Assembly (NCBI GenBank): GCA_964612485.1
Contig: CAZTFF010000021.1
Span: 1 to 64,000, forward strand
Reading direction: 5' to 3'
DNA: 64,000 bases
Source: JAFGNV01 sp964612485
Lineage (GTDB): Bacteria > Chloroflexota > Anaerolineae > 4572-78 > J111
Every line of letters starts with the position of its first letter. Positions within the stretch are counted from its first letter, which is position 1. Below the pieces are notes generated by a model, which was not told the origin of the DNA, ran no database searches, and saw nothing but the letters and a program-made list of their open reading frames with translations. Made by a program: the position numbers and the translations under genes. Positions 35,388-43,740 of the stretch are shown here, piece by piece.

Positions 35388-38300
35388 ATGACAAAACGTA
35401 AAAGTTGGTCAATCCTTGGGGCATTATTGTTACCGCTGCTGGCCTTAACAGCCGTTTTTGGATTCGTCTCGCCGGCGCATGCGGTTGATTATACGGTGGG
35501 CGGCGCGTGCGGCGCGACGATTCAGGAGTGCATAAATTTTGCCGCGCCCGGCGACACAATTCTGATCCCCGCCGGCACCTACAACGAAAGTTTGACGTTG
35601 AGCGAACCCATCAGCCTGACCGGCGCGAGCCGCGCCACCACCATCGTCCGGGCTATCACCGGCCAGCGAGTGCTGACCGTGACCGGCGCGGCTATCGACA
35701 ACACCGTGGTCATTTCCGGCCTGACGCTGACGGAAGGAGATGTGAGCGGCGGCAATGCCTGCGCGTCGATAGATACCACCAACTGCGGCGGCGGTATTTT
35801 GCTCACCAGCAATGCCCACCCCTTACTCCTCAACCTGACCATCTCCGAGAATCAAGCCTTTTACGGCGGCGGGCTGTACGCCGACGCTGGCAGCGATCTA
35901 ACCCTGCAAAATGTGGAGTTCGTGGAGAACCGCAGTGTCAATTCCGGCGGTGGTTTGATGGCGGTCGAGTCATCGCTGTTTCTGGCGGACAGCTTGTTTG
36001 CGGGCAACACCGGCCGGGTAGGCGGGGGGCTGGCGGTTTCATCGGATAACGTGGTCAGCCAGCCGGTGTTTATCACCAACACTATTTTTCTGAGCAATAC
36101 GGCCGTGTGCCCCGGTGCGCTAAGCATTTGCGACGGCGGCGCGGTATCGGCTTTTCATATTGATATGGCGGTGGTCAACAGCCGCTTTGAAAATAACGCC
36201 TGCCTTGATCCGTTTGATGATGATTGCGACGGCGGGGCGATTCGAACCTTCAACAGTTTTGTGACCACCACGCTGACCCTCACCAACACCAATTTTATTA
36301 GCAATGCTGCCGGTTCGTTTGGCGGCGGCGTGTCGGCCAATATACGGGGACTAACGCGGGTGCAAGGCGGGCGTTTTGAACGGAATTATGCGGGCGGCGA
36401 TTTAACCGCCTTCAGCGACGGCGGCGGCGGTCTGGCAATTTTCAGGTCATTAAAACTACAGGATACCCAATTCATCAGCAACACCAGCGGCGAGGACGGC
36501 GGCGCGCTTTGGGTTCAACAAGCAGCCACCATAGACAACGCGCAATTTTCCTTCAATCAAGCCATCACCGATGGTGGGGCCATCAAGGCAGGTTTCGTTG
36601 ATTTGATCCTGACCGATACCACCTTCATCAGCAATACCGCCGGCAACAATGGGGGCGGCGCGTACGCTGAGCGTCAGGTTATGGTTGATGGCGGCTATTT
36701 TGAACGCAATCGGGCCAACGGCCCCGATCTGAGGGGAGGATTTCTGCTCACAGATAATGGCGGCGGCGGCATCTGGGCCGGCAGCGACCTGGTGTTGAGG
36801 GATACGGATTTTATCAGCAATACCGCGGCCACCAACGGCGGGGGCGCGTACGCCCGCGGCCAGGCCATCATCAACGGCGGCCTGTTTAACGGGAATGAGG
36901 CGGCGGGCGATGCAATCCCATCGGGTTATGGCGGCGGCGGCGCGTATATTCTGGCCGGCCTGAATTTTACGGGCACAACCTTTGCCAACAATCAGGGGCA
37001 GATCGGCGGCGGTCTTTTTGTTTATGGCCCCATTACAGCCACACAAGGGCTTTTTGAGGCCAATCAGAGCAGCAGCGCAGCCGGGGGCCTCTATACCGCC
37101 CAATCTCTCCGGGTCACCGATACCCAATTTATCGGGAATAGCGCCGTCAATAACGGCGGGGGCGCGTTGGCCGAGGTTGTGACCGCTACCAACACTATTT
37201 TCCGCAACAATGCCGGCGCTTCCGGCGGCGGCCTCTACACCGAGGACTTGACGGCCACCGAGGTCCAGTTCATCGACAACCGGGCCACAACCTTTGGCGG
37301 CGGCGGAGCTTACGTATTTGGACCGGTTGAATTAGCCAACGCACGCTTTGAAGGGAACGAGGCTCTCTCCGGCAGCGGGGGCGGCCTGCAAACCAGTTTT
37401 GATACTGTGACCCTGGTGAACACCAATTTTATCAGTAACACCGCCGGTTTCAACGGCGGCGGCCTGGCGAGCAGCAGCCGAATTGAGTCAACCGACGTAT
37501 TGTTCCAATTTAACCGCACCCTGACCAGTGCCGGCGGCGGGGTGAGTACCAACGGCCAACTGGTGCTCACCAATACCCAACTGCTTGAAAACAACGCCGG
37601 GTCTGATGGGGGCGGCGCTTTTGCAAATAGCGGGGCCATCCTGTTTGGCAGCAATTTTGAAGGCAATCAAAGTAATGGCAACGGCGGCGGCCTGGCGGCG
37701 CCGTTGGGACGGTTACAATTGATCTCCGGCCAGAATCAATTTATCAACAACCTGGCCGAGCTTGATGGGGGCGGAGCCTACGTATTTGACGCGGTTCTGG
37801 AAAAAGGGACCTTTGAAGAAAACACATCGTTGGGCGATGCCGGCGGCCTGAGAATTCGACGGCGGTTGTATCTGACCGGCACGCAATTTATCAATAATAG
37901 CGCCATTGGTTCGGGCGGCGGCGTGGTGATTTCGGCCACCTTTGGCACCTCTACCAACGGCCGTTTGGTGAACGCCCTCTTTACCCAAAATAGCGCCGGC
38001 AGCAACGGCGAGGCACTTTATCTCAACTTGCGGAGCAACGTTGGCCTGATCCACGCCACCATCGCTAACCCAACCCCGCTCAGCGGCGCGGCCATCCACG
38101 TGGTCACGGGCACGCTCAATCTTACCAACAGCATTGTGGCCGGTTACAGCAATGATCTTCTGCTTGAACCCCCGGCCACGGCCAACGAAGATTTCAATCT
38201 CTATCCTGATGGATTGCAAACAGCGGGCGGCGGAACGGTGAACAGCGGCGGGAACAGCCTGGTAGGAAATCCGGCTTTTGCCGATCCGGCGGCGGACGAT

Positions 38301-40124
38301 TACCACCTGACCGTCACGTCGGCGGCGCGGGATGCCGGGGTGGATTTAGGCGTTCCCCTTGATTTTGAAGACGATCCGCGCCCGCAGCAAAACGGCCCGG
38401 ACATCGGCTGGGACGAAGCGCCGCCTTTCTTGCCCATACTGGAAATCGAAAAAACTTCTAGCGATGCTGACGGCGGCGATCTGCTGCCGGGGAACACCCT
38501 GACCTACACCTTGACCATCAGCAATATTGGCCAGGGGCCGGCGGAAAGCGTCGTCATCAGCGATACCCTGCCGGCCAATACCACCTATGTGCCCGGCAGC
38601 ATCAGCGGCGGCGACTCACGCAACGATAGCAATCTGCCCCGGTTAAACTGGTTGGTCAACACCCTGCCGCTCAGCACGCCCATCATTATGGAATTCGCGG
38701 TCATCGTCAATAATGATGTGGTCAGCGGCACGCAACTTGCCAACACCGCCGCGATCACCAGCAGCCAGGCCCCCACGCCCACGTTTGATACCGTTACGAA
38801 TACCGTGCGCGAGATTTTTGCCGATGCAAGGATTCTCAAAACGGTGACTCCCTCGACCGGATTGCCGGGCGCGCCAGTGACTTACACCCTTATCTTCAGC
38901 AATAGCGGCCAAGCCGCCGTCACGGATGTGGTGATTACCGACATCGTACCCAGCAGCCTGACCAATATTAATGTGATCTCAAGCGGCGTTGTCATTACCG
39001 ATACCGGCGCGGCGCCGGCCTTTGTGTGGCGCGTGCAGGATTTAGCGCCGGGCCAGCAGGGGATGATTACCCTGACCGCCGAGATAAGTTCCGGCCTGGC
39101 GGCAACATCGATCACCAACACAGCGTTTATTACTACCTCGGCGGTTGATGAGAATCCCACCAATAATAACAGCACCGCCCTGCTTTCTGTTGAGACGATA
39201 CCTCCCAACCTATCCATCAGCAAAACCGCAACTCCGACTGTTGCGGTTGACCAGGGTGGACAGATCACCTACACAGTAACCGTGAGCAATACCGGCGGAA
39301 CAGAGGCAGCCGGTGTCTCATTGACAGATACCCTGCCCACCGAAGTTGATTTTGCGCGCTGGCTCCAACAAAACGGCGCCACTGAGACAGGCGACCAGAT
39401 CACCTGGAACGGAACTGTTTCGGCCAATAGCGCCATAACCGTCAGTTTTGTGGTCAGCCATACCGGCGATTATGGTGACACCGTGACCAATACTGCCGAG
39501 TTCGGTTACGCCGGCGAGGGGGGCGCGAGCGGCAGCAACACCGCTACGTTTACGGTGGAACCACTTCCTGACCCTGCCCCATCCGGCGGGCCAATTTATT
39601 TCCCGTTGATCATCAAAAACAACAGCGGGATAGATTCGCCTGATCTGGTGGTAGATAGTCTGGTTGCCACCACCAATGTCGTGACGGTGGTCATCAAAAA
39701 TATCGGGGTGGGGCCGGTGGTAGATGCATTTTGGGTTGACGTTTACCTGAATCCCGACACCCCACCAACCAGCGTAAATCAACACTGGTTTGATATGGGC
39801 AGCCAGGGCATTGTCTGGGGGATCACGGCGTTACCCATCGCGCCCACCGAAACGCTGACCCTGACGATTGGCGATGCGTATTATCAAGGCCCGCCGACCA
39901 GTAATTTCTCATTGCCGCTAACCGGCACTATCTATGTTCAGGTCGACTCGGTGAACCTGCTCACCGATTACGGTGGGGTGCTAGAAGAGCATGAAATCAA
40001 CGGCGGAGCCTACAATAATATAACCCAGACCACTGTTGTGGCCGATACTTCGGTATTCGGTTCGGCAGCAACGATTGAAGGAGAAATCGAGACAATCCCT
40101 GAAATTTTACCGCAACGACGTTAG
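35388..40124 (+). CDS. Giant secreted beta-helix/DUF11 surface protein
   Basis: A 1578-residue exported protein. Signal peptide 1-32 (cleavage after SPAHA). Residues about 35-1010 form a right-handed parallel beta-helix with at least ten repeats of the form FISNTAxxNGGGAY, like chlamydial Pmp-type repeats. Three DUF11 (IgG-like) domains start near 1018 (LEIEKTSS), 1147 (ARILKTVTPS) and 1274 (LSISKTATP), each with a YTxxxSN and DTLP or DIVP pattern. A CARDB-like domain (about 1417-1530, PDLVVDSLVATTNVVTVVIKNIG) ends it. No LPXTG or C-terminal membrane anchor is seen. It is probably an adhesin or sheath/surface-layer component. ATG at 35388 follows GGGGGGCAAC; the frame is open upstream but lacks a signal sequence there. 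Confidence 0.88.
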   Translation: MTKRKSWSILGALLLPLLALTAVFGFVSPAHAVDYTVGGACGATIQECINFAAPGDTILIPAGTYNESLTLSEPISLTGASRATTIVRAITGQRVLTVTGAAIDNTVVISGLTLTEGDVSGGNACASIDTTNCGGGILLTSNAHPLLLNLTISENQAFYGGGLYADAGSDLTLQNVEFVENRSVNSGGGLMAVESSLFLADSLFAGNTGRVGGGLAVSSDNVVSQPVFITNTIFLSNTAVCPGALSICDGGAVSAFHIDMAVVNSRFENNACLDPFDDDCDGGAIRTFNSFVTTTLTLTNTNFISNAAGSFGGGVSANIRGLTRVQGGRFERNYAGGDLTAFSDGGGGLAIFRSLKLQDTQFISNTSGEDGGALWVQQAATIDNAQFSFNQAITDGGAIKAGFVDLILTDTTFISNTAGNNGGGAYAERQVMVDGGYFERNRANGPDLRGGFLLTDNGGGGIWAGSDLVLRDTDFISNTAATNGGGAYARGQAIINGGLFNGNEAAGDAIPSGYGGGGAYILAGLNFTGTTFANNQGQIGGGLFVYGPITATQGLFEANQSSSAAGGLYTAQSLRVTDTQFIGNSAVNNGGGALAEVVTATNTIFRNNAGASGGGLYTEDLTATEVQFIDNRATTFGGGGAYVFGPVELANARFEGNEALSGSGGGLQTSFDTVTLVNTNFISNTAGFNGGGLASSSRIESTDVLFQFNRTLTSAGGGVSTNGQLVLTNTQLLENNAGSDGGGAFANSGAILFGSNFEGNQSNGNGGGLAAPLGRLQLISGQNQFINNLAELDGGGAYVFDAVLEKGTFEENTSLGDAGGLRIRRRLYLTGTQFINNSAIGSGGGVVISATFGTSTNGRLVNALFTQNSAGSNGEALYLNLRSNVGLIHATIANPTPLSGAAIHVVTGTLNLTNSIVAGYSNDLLLEPPATANEDFNLYPDGLQTAGGGTVNSGGNSLVGNPAFADPAADDYHLTVTSAARDAGVDLGVPLDFEDDPRPQQNGPDIGWDEAPPFLPILEIEKTSSDADGGDLLPGNTLTYTLTISNIGQGPAESVVISDTLPANTTYVPGSISGGDSRNDSNLPRLNWLVNTLPLSTPIIMEFAVIVNNDVVSGTQLANTAAITSSQAPTPTFDTVTNTVREIFADARILKTVTPSTGLPGAPVTYTLIFSNSGQAAVTDVVITDIVPSSLTNINVISSGVVITDTGAAPAFVWRVQDLAPGQQGMITLTAEISSGLAATSITNTAFITTSAVDENPTNNNSTALLSVETIPPNLSISKTATPTVAVDQGGQITYTVTVSNTGGTEAAGVSLTDTLPTEVDFARWLQQNGATETGDQITWNGTVSANSAITVSFVVSHTGDYGDTVTNTAEFGYAGEGGASGSNTATFTVEPLPDPAPSGGPIYFPLIIKNNSGIDSPDLVVDSLVATTNVVTVVIKNIGVGPVVDAFWVDVYLNPDTPPTSVNQHWFDMGSQGIVWGITALPIAPTETLTLTIGDAYYQGPPTSNFSLPLTGTIYVQVDSVNLLTDYGGVLEEHEINGGAYNNITQTTVVADTSVFGSAATIEGEIETIPEILPQRR

Positions 40125-40147
40125 CACTGTACCAAAAAGAAATTATT

Positions 40148-40234
40148 ACACAGAGTTTCACAGAGAAGACACAGAGACGTGCCGAATAAAAACAAGAGAT
40201 ATTTCAGTGCATCTCTATGAGTCCTCCGTGTATC
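40148..40234. repeat. ACACAGAG-type palindromic element, copy 1
   Basis: The left arm CACAGAGTTTCACAGAGAAGACACAGAGA is imperfectly mirrored by the right arm CATCTCTATGAGTCCTCCGTGTATCT. A better-preserved copy is at 45558-45663. Confidence 0.7.
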
Positions 40235-40299
40235 TTGGAAGCGCAGCGGCTTCTGTTGTTCCTGCTTGGTTCTGGCTATGCCAGCTTAGGGAGATCATA

Positions 40300-40779
40300 A
40301 TGAATAGATTGACATTAAAACTACGTTTTCTGTGTTTGGCCGTTATAGCTTTGATGTTATTCAGCCTGATTTTGGGGCTGTTTGGCCCCACCCTGCCGGC
40401 CCAAGCAAGCCCCGGCCTGCCGCCTCGAGGCCAGCCGCCGGCAAACGACCCGCCTCAAAAAGAAACTCAGGAGAGTGATGATGATCCTGTAGGCGCTTTT
40501 ATTGAACTGAATGTTTATCCGGCTGAAGAAGGTTTATGGGCCGGGGTACAATGGCAGGATCAACAGGAAAATTGGCACGAGGTAGAAGGCTGGCAGGGAG
40601 TTGTGGCCGATAACGGCAGCCAGCGCTGGTGGGTGGCTCAGAAAGATTTCAAGACCGGCCCCTTCCGTTGGATGGTACGGCAAGGTCGGGCCGGCCCCAT
40701 TCAAGGCATCAGCGAACCGTTTACCCTGCCGGCCCAACCGGAGGTGAGGCGCATCGATCTGACGACGACTGACGACTGA
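40300..40779 (+). CDS. Small secreted protein of unknown function
   Basis: A 159-residue exported protein that I do not recognise. The signal peptide runs to about residue 36 (LFGPTLPAQA). A short Pro-rich spacer (PPRGQPPANDPPQKE) and an acidic ESDDD precede a compact domain (about 62-150: GAFIELNVYPAEEGLWAGVQWQD, WHEVEGWQGVVADNGSQRWWVAQKDF, GPFRWMVRQGRAGP) that looks like a small beta-sandwich. ATG at 40300 follows AGGGAGA; the longer open frame begins inside the beta-helix gene. The last residues TTTDD and the stop come from the GACTGACC repeat tract. It may be co-expressed with the beta-helix protein. Confidence 0.7.
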   Translation: MNRLTLKLRFLCLAVIALMLFSLILGLFGPTLPAQASPGLPPRGQPPANDPPQKETQESDDDPVGAFIELNVYPAEEGLWAGVQWQDQQENWHEVEGWQGVVADNGSQRWWVAQKDFKTGPFRWMVRQGRAGPIQGISEPFTLPAQPEVRRIDLTTTDD

Positions 40780-40835
40780 CAACCGACCGCTAAATCACCA
40801 CGGTGGTCTGCCGCCTGTGGCCGGTGGACTGGAGC
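40760..40835. repeat. GACTGACC-type repeat overlapping a gene end
   Basis: GACGACTGACGACTGAC supplies the final codons and stop of the small secreted protein, then AACCGACCGCTAAATC with GGTGGTCTGCCG follows, as at 23229-23260. Confidence 0.5.
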
Positions 40836-40853
40836 AAGGCATCAATCAAACAG

Positions 40854-41495
40854 TTACCGGCGCAATCCGGCCCAACGAAGACGCAGAATTTCCCCATCTA
40901 ATCGGACAGCCAAATTTTGTGGTTCTCCATCTTGCCGAGAATCGACAATTTCAGCGAGCCATTCCACGCTATCGAAAGTATCAGAAGCCTGCCTGACCAA
41001 TTTCTTCTGGATTACAGCGGACTCAAAATAAAGGGCGTTGGCGGCGGTGCGGTATCCGGCATGTAACTGCCCGGTAGCGGCGCAATACCACACCACGGTT
41101 ACCAAGCCATTTGTGGGCGTGGCAAAAACCACGCACGGCGCTCCGGCGGCGGCCAGGGTCCAGACCCCGGCCCGGGGATGGTGGATCGCCCGGCGCAAAT
41201 CGGCCAAAAATTGAATGGTGTCGGTTTGAACCGGCCAGTTTTTATCCAGACGGGTGGCTCGCAACACGGCCAATTCAAGCGCGGGCAACCGATAGCCGGG
41301 CGCGATCACATCACCGTGCCAAAAACTTCCCCACAACGGTTCGTCCACCTCCAACAGATCGGCGGCAAAGGGAGCGGCCCCAGCCGCCGCCACAATCCCG
41401 GCCAGTTGTTTTCCGGTGGCGTGAGTTGACTGTGACACCAACTGATGTACAATAATATCTGTTTGGGAGTTACTACTGTTAGCCAGGCGCATCAT
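40854..41495 (-). CDS. Hypothetical protein
   Basis: A protein of about 213 residues that I do not recognise. It is soluble, without a signal peptide. The first 75 residues are helical and alanine-rich (ATGKQLAGIVAAAGAAPFAADLLEVDE); the central part (about 112-165: GVWTLAAAGAPCVVFATPTNGLVTVVWYCAATGQL) is beta-rich. The start is uncertain: GTG at 41498 and ATGs at 41495 and 41492 are in frame and none has a good ribosome-binding site. Neighbours are secreted proteins and the peptide transporter on the other strand, so context does not help. Confidence 0.55.
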   Translation of the reverse strand: MMRLANSSNSQTDIIVHQLVSQSTHATGKQLAGIVAAAGAAPFAADLLEVDEPLWGSFWHGDVIAPGYRLPALELAVLRATRLDKNWPVQTDTIQFLADLRRAIHHPRAGVWTLAAAGAPCVVFATPTNGLVTVVWYCAATGQLHAGYRTAANALYFESAVIQKKLVRQASDTFDSVEWLAEIVDSRQDGEPQNLAVRLDGEILRLRWAGLRR

Positions 41496-41523
41496 CACCC
41501 CAAAAATTTTATGTTATAAATGC

Positions 41524-41551
41524 TTGACTTTTGCGCTCTTTCCCGTAAAAT
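41524..41551 (+). promoter_or_regulatory. Promoter for the oligopeptide transporter operon
   Basis: TTGACT at 41524-41529, a 16-bp spacer, and TAAAAT at 41546-41551. The leader of about 325 nt before the ATG at 41884 contains the dispersed repeat at 41752-41837. Confidence 0.6.
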
Positions 41552-41751
41552 AAACCACACTTTTGGCTTTGCCACATAAAATAACCATAATATTAATTTT
41601 GCAAAGTCGCAACTCTGAAAACATTTGGGAAACTCTAACATCCTAACCCAAACAAAGCCGGCCTTAAAAAGGGCAAACGGTTAACACGTTAACTTTTGAA
41701 AATTCTTGCCACCTTTTATAAAAGGCAAAGTCAAGAATTTCACTGGTTAGC

Positions 41752-41837
41752 CCCTAACCCGGATGAGCCGGAACCAAAAAGGTTTGTAGCCCGGAAATTC
41801 TTGCACAAAAAACAAGGATCTCACGGGTTAGGCCCTA
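41752..41837 (+). repeat. CCCTAACCC-bounded dispersed repeat, copy A
   Basis: It starts CCCTAACCCGG and ends CGGGTTAGGCCCTA, so the ends are inverted. The interior (GAACCAAAAAGGTTT, then TTGCACAAAAAACAAG) matches, in reverse complement, the element at 56850-56952. Here it is in the leader of the first peptide-binding protein gene. A similar TTAG/CTAA palindrome at 41745-41759 abuts it. Confidence 0.85.
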
Positions 41838-41883
41838 ATAAAGAGATGGAGGGGGGTCAACGACTGATCCTTTGGAGACACGC

Positions 41884-43716
41884 ATGCCGAAAACCCTAGC
41901 ATCATATCGGGGGCAGACAGCTTTTTTACTGGCCTTGCTGCTTTTTGTAAGCCTGGCCTGCGGGGTAAGCATGCCCCTGACGGGAGATAACCAACCCTCT
42001 CCGCAATCTACGCTAAGCGCCGACTCCGGCTCCGCGATGAGCAACGACAGCAACCCGGCTGTTAGCGAATCGGCGCAACAAGCGGCTTCTGAATCCGCCG
42101 CAGCCGCAGAAAATTCCAAAACAGATGTAATTGAAGTAGCTCAAACAGGCACCGAGGCGCAGCTCCCCCTGGCAGATGAACAAATTCTGGTACTGCCCGG
42201 CGGCAATCCGCCCACGTTTGACCCTCATTTAAGCGGTGATGCCACCTCTGCCGAATATGTGGTTGAAATTTACAGCGGGTTGATGGCCTACGATCCTGAT
42301 CTGAATCTGATCCCGGATATTGCTGAAAGTTACGAAATTTCAGAAGATGAACAGGTTTACACCTTCCGGCTCCGGCCCGAAGCAAAATTTCAGGACGGCA
42401 AATCGACTACCGCCCAGGATTTCAAATGGTCCTTCGAGCGGGCCTGCGATCCCGCCACCCGGTCGCACACCGCCGACACCTATTTGGGCGACATTATCGG
42501 CTGTCGGGAAAAACTGCGAGGGCAAGTAGGTGAAGTTGCCGGCGTGGAAGTGATCGATGATCTCACCCTGCGCTTGACCATCGATGAACCCAAAGGCTTC
42601 TTTCTGGATAAAATGACCTATCCCACGGCTTATGTTTTGGATCGGAAAAATGTGGAGACAGGCGGCGCAGAATGGTTTGAGAATCCCAACGGCAGCGGGC
42701 CGTTCAAACTGCTGCCGCCCACATCTAACGTGATTGTACTGGAAAAGAACGAGAACTTTTATCGGGAGCCAAAACCGATTTTGGATCGGGTGATTTATCT
42801 GGTCAATGTGCCGGTGGGGTTGTTAGATGGCTACCAGGATGGATTCCCGGACGAAATTGTTGATAGATTGGATTTACCGCCAGACCTGACGTATGATGTC
42901 ATTCCGGTGGGATTGGCCAATTACGCCAAACTCACCGACCCGTACAACCCCTTAAGCCAGGATTTTGAAACCACCAGTGATTTAAGCATATTTTACGTTG
43001 GCTTCAATGTCAACCAACCGCCCTTTGACAATGTAAAGGTACGCCAGGCCTTTAACATGGCCGTAGATAAAGAACGGCTGGTCAAAGCGCTGTACCGGGG
43101 AACCACCCCGGCGGCCAACACCATTGTACCGCCCGGAATGCCGGATTATGATAACTCCGCGCTGAACAGCCCGCAGTTTGATCCAGAACGGGCACAGCAA
43201 CTTATTGCCGAATCATCCTACGGCAGTGTTGACAATTTACCGACCATCACTCTGAGCGTGAGCAGTGCCGGGAATATTGTCGAAGCCCTGGTCCACTCCT
43301 ACGAGGAAAATTTGGGTATCACCATTGCCGTCGAAGAAATGCCCTGGGCCGAATTTCTGGCCGAATTGAACCGCCCCGACGTGCCCTACCAGATGTACCA
43401 ATTGGGCTGGATCGCGGACTATCCAGATCCGCAAAATTTCCTGGAAATCCTGTTTCATTCCGACAGCGCCCAAAATCATGGCGGCTACAACAACCCGGAC
43501 GTAGACGCGCTGCTGGATCAAGCGCGCGGCGCCCTGGATGAAGAAGAACGGGAACAACTCTATCTACAGGCCGAACAACGCATTCTTGACGACGCGGCCT
43601 GGCTGCCGTTAACGTTTGATGTAAGCAACCGGCTGGTAAAACCTTACGTGCAAAATTACCGAAATCCACCCATCAAAATACCGAAATTTCAATACGTATC
43701 CATTGCCGAACATTAA
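41884..43716 (+). CDS. Oligopeptide ABC transporter binding lipoprotein (1)
   Basis: A 610-residue peptide/nickel-type extracytoplasmic solute-binding protein (SBP_bac_5). The signal peptide has a lipobox FVSLAC with lipid-anchored C26; an acidic, Ser/Ala-rich spacer follows (30-85). The binding domain starts at about residue 95 (ILVLPGGNPPTFDPHLSGD) and includes AEYVVEIYSGLMAYDPDLNLIPDIAESYEIS, VYTFRLRPEAKFQDGK, and YPDPQNFLEILFHSDSAQN. ATG at 41884 is preferred to the in-frame TTG at 41872, which overlaps the GGAG. It heads a seven-gene oligopeptide uptake operon and has a close paralog 24 bp downstream. Confidence 0.93.
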   Translation: MPKTLASYRGQTAFLLALLLFVSLACGVSMPLTGDNQPSPQSTLSADSGSAMSNDSNPAVSESAQQAASESAAAAENSKTDVIEVAQTGTEAQLPLADEQILVLPGGNPPTFDPHLSGDATSAEYVVEIYSGLMAYDPDLNLIPDIAESYEISEDEQVYTFRLRPEAKFQDGKSTTAQDFKWSFERACDPATRSHTADTYLGDIIGCREKLRGQVGEVAGVEVIDDLTLRLTIDEPKGFFLDKMTYPTAYVLDRKNVETGGAEWFENPNGSGPFKLLPPTSNVIVLEKNENFYREPKPILDRVIYLVNVPVGLLDGYQDGFPDEIVDRLDLPPDLTYDVIPVGLANYAKLTDPYNPLSQDFETTSDLSIFYVGFNVNQPPFDNVKVRQAFNMAVDKERLVKALYRGTTPAANTIVPPGMPDYDNSALNSPQFDPERAQQLIAESSYGSVDNLPTITLSVSSAGNIVEALVHSYEENLGITIAVEEMPWAEFLAELNRPDVPYQMYQLGWIADYPDPQNFLEILFHSDSAQNHGGYNNPDVDALLDQARGALDEEEREQLYLQAEQRILDDAAWLPLTFDVSNRLVKPYVQNYRNPPIKIPKFQYVSIAEH

Positions 43717-43740
43717 AAAAATAATATGGGATGATGGCTG

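Noticed and set aside
35388..38400. CRISPR-like periodic repeats
   Set aside because: The periodicity is coding: irregular protein repeats of a beta-helix in one long ORF, without constant spacers.
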